A stretch of DNA of 29,683 nt from Chloroflexota bacterium (GCA_024223125.1 JAAEOP010000026.1:1-29683); one strand, 5' to 3'; shown: positions 14,624-23,316, numbered from the stretch's first letter. Program-made: numbers and translations. Notes: generated from the letters alone by a model not told the origin.

Positions 14624-15976
14624 TTAATGGCTGCGAATCATTGGCAAATAGATTTGATTCAGGCAGCACGGCCGCGTAAAGCTGTATTCAACAAGGGTAT
14701 TGTTATTCACATCACGGCCGCTTAACGTGAACGAAACTGTATCGCCGCCAGTATCCGTTATCGTCATAAAACCAAACTGCCCCGGCCCCACAAACGTACC
14801 ATGACTGTAAGGGCCGCCCCGCAGCCCGCCGGGCCTGTCCAGCGCGGCGGCGTGCATAACGGGGAAAGCAGCGCCGCCACCCGTAGCATAATCGCTGTTA
14901 CGGCCGTCATCCAGCGCAATCATATGGGCGTCTCCACTGACCATAACTACCCCCGAAATATCATTATCCTTGATGAAATTAGCCAACTCCTGGCGCTCCG
15001 TAGTATAGCTGGCCCAATAATCACTACCGGGGTCGGCCGCGCCTATCCAGGGAACGGTACTCAGCCAAATGATGGCGGCATATTGATCATTGGCAGCCAG
15101 CAGTTCATTCTTAAACCACGCTTTTTGGAGACTACCCATCATCGTCTTGTTGGCATTGTCAACGGCCGTCTTGGGAGAACGTTCGGAACGCAAATCAGTC
15201 AGGATAAAGTAGATACGGCCGATGGCAAAGGATTGGTAGATAGGAACATCGGCGCTACCAGCCGGCAAGGGATAATGGGGCACATATTCCTGGTAGGTCA
15301 GACGGGCTGCTTCCCGGCTGGGGGAAGCGCTGTCACTGTCATTGTCACCAAAATCATGATCATCCCACATATAGGCGATGGGTATCTGTCGGTACAATGC
15401 CGCCTGGGTGGATGAATTGAGAACAGTATCAAAAGCGGTGCGGAACAAATCGCACTCATTGACAGCGATATTCTCATAGTGCATATCGCCCATGTGTAAG
15501 AAGAAGAGCGGGTTCAGGGAACGGATGGTGTCAAAGACAGGATGGGTAGAGCCTGTTTCGGCACAAGCGGCAAAAGCGAAGCTAAATGATTGGGCGCCAA
15601 TCGCTGGCGTTTTGAATGTGCCCTGGTTCATGTCATCCACCAGGCCGCCCGATTCGATGCCGTAATAGTAGCGGGTATCTGGCATCAGTCCAGTGATGGG
15701 CAGACCGACCATGCGATTATTGGCGGAGTCGGCCGTGTAAAATGCAGACGTAGTCGGAGCGCTTAAGTCCAGGTTCGGGCTGACCAACAAGCGCATGATG
15801 GCGCTGTCATGGTCTATTTTGGCATTGACCCGAGCTGAGTTCGGCCTGATGGCTCCGGCCCAAAGCGCCTCTACAAAACTAACCTGGCGGTTTTTGGGGA
15901 GTAACTTTCTGGCAAACAACACGGCCGTTGATATTGAACCAATCTCCAAAAATTTACGCCGACTTAAGGAATTCAT
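14624..15976 (-). CDS. PhoD-like metallophosphatase (alkaline phosphatase D family), Tat-exported
   Basis: This 450-residue protein begins with a twin-arginine signal (SRRKFLEIG, residues 5-13) and is thus exported folded. A short beta-sandwich N-domain is followed by the PhoD phosphodiesterase domain: GDMHY at 163-167, WDDHDFG at 204-210, LTDLRSER, and GDAH near 350. These supply the metal ligands typical of PhoD enzymes, which release phosphate from mono- and diesters outside the cell using Ca/Fe. The C-terminus ends with IYLPMIRSH, a tail resembling endings of secreted proteins in Chloroflexota, possibly a sorting or anchoring signal. A Shine-Dalgarno (aagga) lies about 10 nt ahead of the ATG. 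It follows mfd by 53 bp, separated by a hairpin, so it may be partly or independently expressed. Substrate is not deducible. Confidence 0.85.
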   Translation of the reverse strand: MNSLSRRKFLEIGSISTAVLFARKLLPKNRQVSFVEALWAGAIRPNSARVNAKIDHDSAIMRLLVSPNLDLSAPTTSAFYTADSANNRMVGLPITGLMPDTRYYYGIESGGLVDDMNQGTFKTPAIGAQSFSFAFAACAETGSTHPVFDTIRSLNPLFFLHMGDMHYENIAVNECDLFRTAFDTVLNSSTQAALYRQIPIAYMWDDHDFGDNDSDSASPSREAARLTYQEYVPHYPLPAGSADVPIYQSFAIGRIYFILTDLRSERSPKTAVDNANKTMMGSLQKAWFKNELLAANDQYAAIIWLSTVPWIGAADPGSDYWASYTTERQELANFIKDNDISGVVMVSGDAHMIALDDGRNSDYATGGGAAFPVMHAAALDRPGGLRGGPYSHGTFVGPGQFGFMTITDTGGDTVSFTLSGRDVNNNTLVEYSFTRPCCLNQIYLPMIRSH

Positions 15977-15996
15977 GATTTTTTATTCCTTGTAAA

Positions 15997-16025
15997 TGGT
16001 GGCTGGCAGATAGTGCAAGCCACCA
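15997..16025 (-). terminator. Weak hairpin between mfd and the phosphatase gene
   Basis: An 8-bp perfect stem (tggtggct at 15997-16004 pairing with agccacca at 16018-16025) has a 13-nt loop just after the mfd stop. On the minus strand the sequence that follows has no T-run. It may attenuate transcription or protect the mRNA end rather than terminate fully. Confidence 0.3.
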
Positions 16026-16050
16026 ACCATTAACCACCATCCACCATCAA
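16016..16050. repeat. Tandem 7-nt repeat array containing the mfd stop codon
   Basis: There are five consecutive 7-nt units of type ccaacca (variants caagcca, ttaacca, ccatcca, ccatcaa). The mfd stop (minus strand, 16030-16032) lies in the third unit, so the last residues of Mfd (LMVDGG) are repeat-encoded. Confidence 0.6.
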
Positions 16051-19000
16051 CTTTTTAGGATCAAATGCAGCCAATCGTTCTAGCACCTGCACCAATTCCA
16101 CCTGCCATTCGTGGGTACTCATTTCGCGTGGCATCCAGATGGCGGTGCGGCTGACGCGGGCATTTTCGCCCAGGTAACGCTGCAAGCGGTAGCGGTCAAT
16201 GTGTTCCAAATTGGGTAGACGAATTTTGATCTGGCCGGCTTCGGTGGTCACGGCCGTGATCCGCGCCCCTTCCGCCAATACCTTAATCCGTAATTGGTAG
16301 AGCAAATTATGTACCGGGTCTGGTATGGGGCCAAAGCGGTCAGCCAATTCGGTCGCCATCTCGTCAATTTCATCTAACGTAGAGAGCGTGGCCATGCGGC
16401 GGTAGAGTCGCAGACGCAGGCCGCCGTCCGGCACATAATCAGTGGGGACATATGCGGCCAGGGGCACATCAATCATCGTCGCTTCTGGCAGTACGGCCGG
16501 TAAGTCTTTCCCATCTTTAGCTGCCTTCTTAACCTTTACCGCATTGGACAGCAGGCGCGTGTACAAGTCAAAGCCAACGGCCGAAATGTGCCCACTTTGC
16601 TGTCCGCTCAATAAATCACCCGCCCCCCGAATCTCCATATCGCGTATAGCAATGGTGTAACCGGCCCCCAATTGTGTATTTTCAGCAATCACTTCCAAGC
16701 GGACGCGGGCATCTTCATTGATGGTACGCCAGGGAGGATGGAAGAAGTAGGAATAGGCTCGTCGCGCTCCTCGTCCTACACGGCCGCGAAGCTGGTACAT
16801 TTGCGCCAGGCCAAACCTATCGGCCCGATCCACAATGAGCGTATTGGCATTGGGAATATCCAGACCGCTTTCAATAATGGTGGTGCTGATGAGAATGTCC
16901 ACATTGCCATCTACAAAAGCGAGGAAAATACGTTCCAACTGCCGCTCACTCATCTGCCCGTGGGCAACCGCAACGACGGCATCTGGTATCAGGTTTTCAA
17001 TTTGTTTGCGGATGATATCAATACTTATGACCCGATTGTGAACCACAAACACCTGCCCACCCCGGTCTAGTTCTCGCCTGATGGCTCGTTTCAGACGGGT
17101 ATTGTCAAATTCGCCCACATAGGTTTGTACCGGCAACCGGTCTTGGGGCGCGGTATCAATAATGCTGATGTCGCGTACTCCGGTCAGGCTCATGTACAGG
17201 GTGCGGGGAATGGGGGTGGCTGTCATCGTCAGCACATCTACTTCGGTGCGCCACTGCTTTAGTTTTTCTTTGTGGGCCACTCCAAAACGCTGCTCTTCAT
17301 CCACAATAACCAGCCCTAAATCTTTGAAGGCGATGTCGTCGGAAAGCAGGCGATGGGTTCCGATGATGATGTCTACACGGCCGTCTTTCAAATTCTTCAC
17401 AATCTTCTGCTGTCGGGTAAGGGTACGGAAGCGGGAGAGCATCTCCACCTCCACGGGGAAAGGATTCAACCGCTCGCGGAAAGTGTTGTAATGTTGCTGC
17501 GCCAGCACGGTTGTGGGAACCAGAATCACGACCTGTTTACTGTCCATTACTGCTTTGAATGCCGCCCGTAGCGCTACTTCCGTTTTGCCGTAGCCCACAT
17601 CGCCACAAACCAACCGGTCCATCGGCAGTTCCCGTTCCATATCTGTTTTTACTTCGGAGATGACACGCAGTTGGTCTTCTGTTTCTCGGTAGGGGAAGCT
17701 GGCTTCTAATTCTGCTTGCCAATCTCCATCAGGCGTAAAGGCGTGACCGTGGACTGTTTCGCGGGCAGCGTAAAGTTGCAATAGCTCTTCGGCCAGTTCA
17801 TCGGCCGCTTGCTGTGCCTGTTTTTTAGCTTTGTTCCATTTTTGTTTACCCAGGCGGTTAATTGTAGGCGGCCGTTCATCAGAACCAATCCATTTGCTCA
17901 GACGATCTGCATGATGGACGGGCACATACAATACATCCCCAGCGCCATATTCCAGCAGCAGATATTCCCGCTCCATGCCGCCGATGGTACGCACAACTAA
18001 GCCAGCAAAACGACCGATACCATATTCCAAGTGCACTACAAAATCACCAGCTTCAATATCGGCAAAGTGAGTTTCGGGGGCGGTGGGGGCCGCTTTGCGC
18101 CAACGTCGGGGCGCCGGCCGTTTCCAGCCAAAAATCTCCGCATCGGTTAGCAAATCGAGTAAAATCTGGTTGGTGTCTCGCTGTACCAGGGTAAAGCCTT
18201 CAATCAAAGCGCCGGTTATGAAAGTGAGAGAGCCACTGGACGGTAACGTGGTGAGGTTTTCCTGGGGAGATTGGATACTGCCCTCTAGTAAAGTTGTCTG
18301 ACGGCCGCTATTCTCTTGCCGCCACAAATCAGACAACCGGGCAGATTGGCGGCTGACAATGACGACCCGCTCGCCTTCTTTTTGGACGTTTTTGAGTTGG
18401 GTCATGAGCGGCCGCATCTGTCCCCCATAACGCGGCCCAGGATCAAACGCATCGGCCAAAGGAAGTGTGTTTGCATGTTCAAGTGTCACCTGATCGCCTG
18501 ATACTTGTTCACCCAACACAAGCGGTTGCCACCAATTGAGTTCGTCGCTGATTTTGTTCCCGGCGAAAAGGGGATTGGGGAAAGCAGGGGGCAGGCTGAG
18601 TTGTTCGTTAGCGATGATGTCGGCGTGTTCATGCAGTTCGTTTACGGCCGTGACAAACTGCGGCCAATCATCCACCAGCACCAACGCATTATCCGGCAAA
18701 TAATCTAACACACTAGCCGGTTGGGGATACAACAGGGGTATGTAATATTCCAGATTGGGGAAGGCCATGCCCGTCTGCAAACTGGCGATATCGTCTCGCC
18801 AGGATGGTAGATTGTTGTCCTCATTGTCGGCCAGCTGCAAATCTGCGGGCAAGGTTTCGGCATACGCCTGGGCGATGGTAGGCAGCGCTTCTCGTGTGGG
18901 AGGGATGATAACTCGTTCAATTTGGCGGCGGCCGTTCATCTGGATGGTGCGCTGCGTGGCCGGATCAAAATAGCGCATCGTCTCAATTTCATCCCCAAAC

Positions 19001-19620
19001 AATTCAATCCGCACCGGACATTGTGACGCGGTGGGGAAAATATCTATGATGCCCCCGCGACGGCTGTATTGACCCCGTGCCTCGACAACGGCCGCCGGTT
19101 CATACCCAATACCCACCCACATCTGAGTCAACTTTTCCAAATCAAGAATCTGCCCCACACGACAAACACGGGTGGCGGAAACAAATTGGCGTTTGGGCAT
19201 TGTCTTTTGCAAAAAGGCACGTGCCGAAGCCACAATGAGGGGCGGTTTTTCGGCGGCCGAAATTTGAGGATGCTGTCCGGCCATCAAACGGGTCAGCACA
19301 TCCAACCGTTCAGCGCGGCAGCGGTCGCTCCAAGGGCCATGATCATAGGGCAAGGGCGTCGGCTCCGGCAGGCGGCGCATCACATCTCCGGCCGGTAGCC
19401 ACATTTCCAGCGCTTGAATCCAAGCGGCCGCGGACTCCACCCGCCCGGTAAGCAGCAGCACAGGCACACGCTTTTCCAAATAGAGCTTGGCGACGATGGA
19501 CGGCCGTGCTCCCTTCGGCAGCATGAGAGCCGAAATTGGTTTTTGTTGATTCAACTCCGCAACCAATTGTGTATAAGCTGGTAATTGGTCGAAGATTTCT
19601 AGAATTCCTGATACGCTCAT
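16030..19620 (-). CDS. mfd: Transcription-repair coupling factor Mfd
   Basis: This 1196-residue protein has the complete Mfd architecture. A UvrB-like N-terminal module is followed by the RNA-polymerase-interacting (CarD-like) domain near residue 520 (DFVVHLEYGIGRFAGL). The RecG-like translocase has Walker A GDVGYGKT at 673-680, DEEQRFG at about 774, TMTATPIPRTLYMS, and QLRGRVGRG with the following TRG-type region. The C-terminal TRCF domain masks UvrA binding. Mfd pushes RNA polymerase stalled at DNA lesions off the template and recruits UvrAB for transcription-coupled nucleotide excision repair. Length is close to the usual 1150-1200. It follows pth by 56 bp in the same direction, the pth-mfd order conserved in many bacteria. 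No strong Shine-Dalgarno precedes the ATG. The last residues come from a heptamer repeat. Confidence 0.97.
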   Translation of the reverse strand: MSVSGILEIFDQLPAYTQLVAELNQQKPISALMLPKGARPSIVAKLYLEKRVPVLLLTGRVESAAAWIQALEMWLPAGDVMRRLPEPTPLPYDHGPWSDRCRAERLDVLTRLMAGQHPQISAAEKPPLIVASARAFLQKTMPKRQFVSATRVCRVGQILDLEKLTQMWVGIGYEPAAVVEARGQYSRRGGIIDIFPTASQCPVRIELFGDEIETMRYFDPATQRTIQMNGRRQIERVIIPPTREALPTIAQAYAETLPADLQLADNEDNNLPSWRDDIASLQTGMAFPNLEYYIPLLYPQPASVLDYLPDNALVLVDDWPQFVTAVNELHEHADIIANEQLSLPPAFPNPLFAGNKISDELNWWQPLVLGEQVSGDQVTLEHANTLPLADAFDPGPRYGGQMRPLMTQLKNVQKEGERVVIVSRQSARLSDLWRQENSGRQTTLLEGSIQSPQENLTTLPSSGSLTFITGALIEGFTLVQRDTNQILLDLLTDAEIFGWKRPAPRRWRKAAPTAPETHFADIEAGDFVVHLEYGIGRFAGLVVRTIGGMEREYLLLEYGAGDVLYVPVHHADRLSKWIGSDERPPTINRLGKQKWNKAKKQAQQAADELAEELLQLYAARETVHGHAFTPDGDWQAELEASFPYRETEDQLRVISEVKTDMERELPMDRLVCGDVGYGKTEVALRAAFKAVMDSKQVVILVPTTVLAQQHYNTFRERLNPFPVEVEMLSRFRTLTRQQKIVKNLKDGRVDIIIGTHRLLSDDIAFKDLGLVIVDEEQRFGVAHKEKLKQWRTEVDVLTMTATPIPRTLYMSLTGVRDISIIDTAPQDRLPVQTYVGEFDNTRLKRAIRRELDRGGQVFVVHNRVISIDIIRKQIENLIPDAVVAVAHGQMSERQLERIFLAFVDGNVDILISTTIIESGLDIPNANTLIVDRADRFGLAQMYQLRGRVGRGARRAYSYFFHPPWRTINEDARVRLEVIAENTQLGAGYTIAIRDMEIRGAGDLLSGQQSGHISAVGFDLYTRLLSNAVKVKKAAKDGKDLPAVLPEATMIDVPLAAYVPTDYVPDGGLRLRLYRRMATLSTLDEIDEMATELADRFGPIPDPVHNLLYQLRIKVLAEGARITAVTTEAGQIKIRLPNLEHIDRYRLQRYLGENARVSRTAIWMPREMSTHEWQVELVQVLERLAAFDPKKLMVDGG

Positions 19621-19652
19621 GGTTTTGTGTTCAGTTTACCGTGTTCCGAAAC

Positions 19653-19694
19653 GGATTACGGTATACGGATTACAGATTACAGATTACGGATTAC
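19653..19694. repeat. Six-unit tandem 7-nt repeat array containing the pth stop codon
   Basis: Six contiguous 7-nt units of consensus RGATTAC (one variant ggtatac) fill 19653-19694. The pth stop (minus strand, 19677-19679) falls inside, so the C-terminal residues SVIRNL of the peptidyl-tRNA hydrolase are read from the repeat. It is the longest such array in the window. Confidence 0.75.
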
Positions 19695-20261
19695 AGACCC
19701 ATTATACCTCGACATAGTTAACTGAATGCCCTCGGCTAAAAATGTTTCCACAGCTTGCACGGCCGTGTCCAATACCTCATCTAACAACAGTAAATTATCT
19801 TTGTGGAAATCTTGCAGCACGTAGGCTTCTACTGGCATACGGCCGGGCGGACGGCCGATGCCCAGCCGCATCCGAGCAAATTCCTGGCCTAGATGATTGA
19901 TAAGTGACCTCATGCCATTATGCCCACCGGCGCCACCCTTTTCGCGCAGGCGAATGGCGCCAAATGGTAAATCCAACTCGTCATAGATGATGAGGATGTT
20001 TTCGTTGGGAATTTTGTAGTAGTTGGTGAGCGGACCAACAGCATCGCCGCTGCGGTTCATGTAGGTTTGCGGTTTGGCGATGATGACTGGTTTGTTGGCG
20101 ATACGGCCGCTGCCCACAATGGCTTTATTTTGCACCTTACTGCTTTGGATACCGTATGCGGCCGCCAGACGATCCACAACCATAAATCCAATGTTGTGCC
20201 GGTTGCCACGGTATTTTCGGCCGGGATTACCCAGACCGGTGATGAGATAGCGATTGTCCAT
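19677..20261 (-). CDS. pth: Peptidyl-tRNA hydrolase
   Basis: This 194-residue cytoplasmic enzyme frees tRNAs from prematurely released peptidyl-tRNA. Signature blocks are all present: GLGNPGRKYRGNRHNIGFMV (catalytic His in RHNIGF), KPQTYMNRSG, IYDELDLPFG and GGAGGHNGMRSL, then RMRLGIGRP. Length is normal for the family. The open frame extends upstream to 20318, but ATG 20261 sits directly before the conserved YLITGLGNPG, and the extension is encoded by the 20270-20309 repeat, so 20261 is chosen. It lies 40 bp after the SBP gene and 56 bp before mfd, likely one operon. The C-terminal end and the stop come from a heptamer array, which replaces any natural tail. Confidence 0.95.
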   Translation of the reverse strand: MDNRYLITGLGNPGRKYRGNRHNIGFMVVDRLAAAYGIQSSKVQNKAIVGSGRIANKPVIIAKPQTYMNRSGDAVGPLTNYYKIPNENILIIYDELDLPFGAIRLREKGGAGGHNGMRSLINHLGQEFARMRLGIGRPPGRMPVEAYVLQDFHKDNLLLLDEVLDTAVQAVETFLAEGIQLTMSRYNGSVIRNL

Positions 20262-20269
20262 ACTATTTT

Positions 20270-20309
20270 GAGATTGAGAGATTAGGAGATTGCCCAATCT
20301 CTCAATCTC
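20270..20309. repeat. Palindromic repeat (14-bp arms) containing the SBP stop codon
   Basis: gagattgagagatt (20270-20283) is exactly complementary to 20296-20309, with a 12-nt loop that carries another ggagatt unit. Units are of 7-8 nt gagattg type, as at 8759. The SBP stop (minus strand, 20302-20304) lies in one arm. In the mRNA it forms a strong stem between SBP and pth, but no T-run follows, so it is more likely a processing or stability element than a terminator. Confidence 0.65.
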
Positions 20310-22335
20310 CATCTTCAATATCTAATTCAAACAAATTCCACAATTCCGACGGCTGGCTGCTGTTGGGTTGGAAATTGTGGACGGTGGGGGCGGCGACGGC
20401 CGTTTTGCCATATTGAAACAAGGGTACGGCCGGTAATCGCTCTGTAAAAATGCGTATTGCTTCCTGATGATTGGCTTCGTAATTTTCTGTACCGGGCAGA
20501 CCATCTAACGCCGCCTGGCAAGCTACATCATACACTTCATTACCCCATCCGGTGGCATTGACATTGCTCCAACCGCCAAATCCCTGTTCCTCTGGCCCGG
20601 TAGCATTCGTAGACAAATACAAGCCGCACGGCGGCCGAATATTGGTTAACCAGGCAAAGGTCGCCAAATCAAAACGACGGCCGAACAGCGGGCTAAATGG
20701 CCCATCATCGTACCATGTTTCCGCGGGGACATCATATAGATTCACATTGATACCGCACTTTGCCAAATCATCCCGCACCATTTCGTTCAGACGCAGCCGG
20801 ATACCGCTTTCACTGTTGGTTCCCAGGGTAATGCTAAACGTCGTCGTGGCTACAATGGTTTGCTGCAAGTTGCGTTCTACTAATTCCCGGAAGCCGTCGC
20901 CATCTGTATCTTCCAAACCAAACTCATCCAGCAGGGCGTTGGCGGCCGTTACATCATACGTCCAACGAACAGCTTCGTTGGGGAAGAGCGGATGGCCAAC
21001 GGGGACATACGCATCCATGACCTGCCCCTGCCCATAAAGCAGCTCAGCCACCATCTGCGGCCGATCAATACATTGGGCGATGGCTTGCCGCACAGTTACA
21101 AATTCAAACCAGTCGGGACGGCCGTGACTGTCATCATCCCCGTACTGCCACGAATCTACCCCAAAATCAATATGCTCATAAACAGGGCTGGGCACAAAAC
21201 TAACCTGGATATTATCTGCTTCAAGAAGTGTAGGGATCGTATTCAGGCGAATGGCGTCTTGGGTCACCAAATCACAGTCGCCGCTACTAACGGTCGTCGC
21301 CGGCATGCTCAAATCCACATCAAAACGGAACGTAACCACATCCAACGTCGGTAAGTTTTCCCCCTGGCGGTAATAATGGGGGTTTCGTTCTAACCTAATG
21401 TGGGAACCCATCTCCCACTCGGCCACCACAAATGGGCCATTGCTGAGAGGAGTTTGAGTAGTGAGTTCGGCCGTTAATAATTCCTCGGCCACAAAATCAG
21501 CCAATTGATGCCGAGGCAACGGCGGCCACACATTAGTAAAGTAAGTTGAGTCCAAGAAACCAGGCAAACCTGTCCACTGCACTGTCAGATCATCCAGAGC
21601 GTTGTAAGAGTCTGTGCGCTCGATTTTGGCTTTGTTTCCGGGCGTTTCCGGGTCGGCTGCAACTGCAAAACTAAAAATGGAATCATCGGCCGTGAACGGG
21701 ACGCCATCTGACCAGACCAACGGTTGAAAAGCAAAGTTGACTACCATTTGCTGCATCTGAACCGGCTCACGCTCGGCGCCAGGTTCGTAGATGACGTATT
21801 CCCCTTCATCATTGATGATTTGCGTACCGGGAACCAGAGGCACAACACTGCCGGCCGAATTAACAATTAACTCCCCTTCCTGCACGATGGCTGTACGGAT
21901 AATAGCGTCGCCGTCGCTCAGACTGGGCAGCTTCAAAATGGCCCGCGGTTGGTAAGCGTAGTCGAGAGTGGTGAATAGATTTTCGCTGATGGCATGGCGC
22001 ACGGCCGCAGTCGCCAATGAATCATCCCCATACAAATACAAACTTTGCGGCTCGTTGACCATACACACTGTCAGATCTCTAGGCGGCAACGGTGTGGCTG
22101 ATGGCGTTGGCAGCGCGGTTGGCTCTGGGGTTTGGGTCGGGTTGGCGATGGTAGGCACGGCTGTTGCTTCTTCCGCTGGTTCAGCCCCAATTGCGTCTCT
22201 CTGTAGAGACGACGTGGGAGGAACGGCCGTAATAGGCGCATCTTCCTGACAGGCCGCTAACAAAAGCATGAGGAAGATGGGAATGAATAATGAATTGTGA
22301 AGTGTGAAGTGTGAAGTGTGAAGTTGGTTTGTCAT
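20302..22335 (-). CDS. ABC transporter substrate-binding lipoprotein, family 5 (peptide/opine type)
   Basis: This 677-residue lipoprotein has a hydrophobic signal (LFIPIFLMLLLAAC) with a lipobox LAAC, Cys29 being the lipidated residue. A Thr/Pro-rich linker (about residues 40-85) and an SBP_bac_5 fold follow. Recognisable family segments include the N-terminal NEPQSLYLYGDD, VVNFAFQPLVWSDGVPFTADD, LSNGPFVVAEWEMGSHIRLE, VRQAIAQCIDR and the closing LPAVPLFQYGKTAVAAP. Such proteins capture peptides, nickel or related solutes outside the cell for an ABC importer, but no permease or ATPase gene is here. The open frame extends to 22446 inside the neighbour; ATG 22335 gives a sensible signal peptide. 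The n-region of that signal (HTSHFTLHNS) is encoded by four gtgaagt repeats. The stop lies in another repeat. Probably co-transcribed with pth and mfd. Confidence 0.88.
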   Translation of the reverse strand: MTNQLHTSHFTLHNSLFIPIFLMLLLAACQEDAPITAVPPTSSLQRDAIGAEPAEEATAVPTIANPTQTPEPTALPTPSATPLPPRDLTVCMVNEPQSLYLYGDDSLATAAVRHAISENLFTTLDYAYQPRAILKLPSLSDGDAIIRTAIVQEGELIVNSAGSVVPLVPGTQIINDEGEYVIYEPGAEREPVQMQQMVVNFAFQPLVWSDGVPFTADDSIFSFAVAADPETPGNKAKIERTDSYNALDDLTVQWTGLPGFLDSTYFTNVWPPLPRHQLADFVAEELLTAELTTQTPLSNGPFVVAEWEMGSHIRLERNPHYYRQGENLPTLDVVTFRFDVDLSMPATTVSSGDCDLVTQDAIRLNTIPTLLEADNIQVSFVPSPVYEHIDFGVDSWQYGDDDSHGRPDWFEFVTVRQAIAQCIDRPQMVAELLYGQGQVMDAYVPVGHPLFPNEAVRWTYDVTAANALLDEFGLEDTDGDGFRELVERNLQQTIVATTTFSITLGTNSESGIRLRLNEMVRDDLAKCGINVNLYDVPAETWYDDGPFSPLFGRRFDLATFAWLTNIRPPCGLYLSTNATGPEEQGFGGWSNVNATGWGNEVYDVACQAALDGLPGTENYEANHQEAIRIFTERLPAVPLFQYGKTAVAAPTVHNFQPNSSQPSELWNLFELDIEDGD
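22297..22324. repeat. Four perfect 7-nt repeats inside the SBP signal-peptide region
   Basis: gtgaagt is repeated four times without a mismatch (22297-22324). It lies four codons after the SBP start and is translated (minus strand) as part of the signal peptide n-region. Because 7 is not a multiple of 3, gain or loss of one unit would shift the frame, so the array is a candidate phase-variation site. Confidence 0.75.
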
Positions 22336-22350
22336 GTCGTTTGATATTCT

Positions 22351-22377
22351 TAATCCGTTGTAGCCGTTATAATCGTT
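22351..22377. repeat. Three 9-nt repeats containing the stop of the surface-protein gene
   Basis: taatccgtt, gtagccgtt and ataatcgtt follow one another at 22351-22377. The stop codon of the 22367-23203 gene (22367-22369, minus strand) lies across the second and third units. Less regular than the heptamer arrays, but in the same position relative to a gene end. Confidence 0.45.
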
Positions 22378-23203
22378 TCCGCCAAAAGATGCGCCACACA
22401 CGACGGCCGCCAGCCCGCAAAAATAAATAAGCAGCCAACAAAGCAAAGAGAGCGGCCGTCAACTTCACCCCACCCCAAAATGCCTCCGCAAACCGTCGCG
22501 TATCCACCGCCTCTATCTGACCAATGACACCGCCGTCTGTTTCAGCGGTCGTATCCGGTTGCGCTGGTGTAGCCCGGCTGACGGCCGTTGGCAGCGGCGT
22601 CAATGTAGGGAACGGCGTCAGCGAAGGCAACGGCGTCGGCTGTTGGAAGCTGCCACCGCTGGCGGCTGTGGGTTGGCTAGACTGCAAAGCAGCGGCCGTG
22701 GCGGTGACAGCTACGGCCGTCTCATCCGGCGTCGGTGTGGGCGTGGGGCCACTGTTGCTAATGGTTATGTCGGTCACAAAATATTCATCATAGTTATAAT
22801 CGGTTTTGACAACCCGTAAACGAAGCTGGTAACGACCGTCTGGGAAAACCGGAGCGCCTACATTCCAACCGACGGCCGTATCCCACACCGCCAACACACC
22901 CTCATTAACCGGGCTCGTTCCCTCGGCAAACACAATCCAGCCTGCCTCCGGGCGAACCTCTTGTAAAAAGGCCAATTCATAACGCAAATAGTTGGGATGA
23001 ACGGCCGTGCCCACAACTTCCACCACACCCGAAAGCACATCCCCAGAAATGGGAGAGACAATGCCACTTTGTGCCTGAACCAGATTGATCCAGGCTCCAC
23101 TCAACATGAGCAGGAACAAAGAAAAGAGGCAGCGACCCTGAATTTGCCCGACTCTCATTGGTAACATGATTGGCTTTAGTTTAACATTAGACAAGCTATT
23201 CAT
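22367..23203 (-). CDS. Exported Ig-like protein with Thr/Pro stalk and C-terminal membrane anchor
   Basis: This 278-residue protein has four parts. An N-terminal signal peptide ends around VQAQS, near residue 45. A beta-rich domain of about 100 residues (SPISGDVLSGVVEVVGTAVH ... DGRYQLRLRVVKT) resembles bacterial Ig-like/fibronectin-type modules. A low-complexity stalk follows (PTPTPTPDE, then PLPSLTPFPTLTPLPT). Last come a transmembrane helix (LTAALFALLAAYLFLRAGG) and a basic cytoplasmic tail. It should stand on the outer face of the cytoplasmic membrane. The stalk DNA repeats with a period of about 18 nt. The start is uncertain: ATG 23203 is listed, and 23167 or 23158 would still leave a signal peptide. 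The stop overlaps a 9-nt repeat, 31 bp before the SBP start, suggesting one transcript. No specific function can be assigned. Confidence 0.72.
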   Translation of the reverse strand: MNSLSNVKLKPIMLPMRVGQIQGRCLFSLFLLMLSGAWINLVQAQSGIVSPISGDVLSGVVEVVGTAVHPNYLRYELAFLQEVRPEAGWIVFAEGTSPVNEGVLAVWDTAVGWNVGAPVFPDGRYQLRLRVVKTDYNYDEYFVTDITISNSGPTPTPTPDETAVAVTATAAALQSSQPTAASGGSFQQPTPLPSLTPFPTLTPLPTAVSRATPAQPDTTAETDGGVIGQIEAVDTRRFAEAFWGGVKLTAALFALLAAYLFLRAGGRRVWRIFWRKRL

Positions 23204-23316
23204 GACTTAAAAATTCAAAGACAAACATAAAAGTCTAACACAATTTCCAGGCCATGACGAACTTCATTCCCCTGGAAATAACAATACGATGTTGTCAAAA
23301 TAATCAGGATTTTTCT

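Noticed and set aside
14801..15415. 204-codon plus-strand open frame
   Set aside because: It is antisense to the well-supported PhoD-like gene, has no Shine-Dalgarno, and its composition is explained by the codon bias of the real gene.
19653..19694. CRISPR-like array
   Set aside because: Units are 7 nt and contiguous with no spacers; there are no cas genes.
20270..20309. Intrinsic terminator between the SBP gene and pth
   Set aside because: The stem is strong, but on the minus strand it is followed by an A-rich, not T-rich, sequence, and identical unit types occur inside a coding region.
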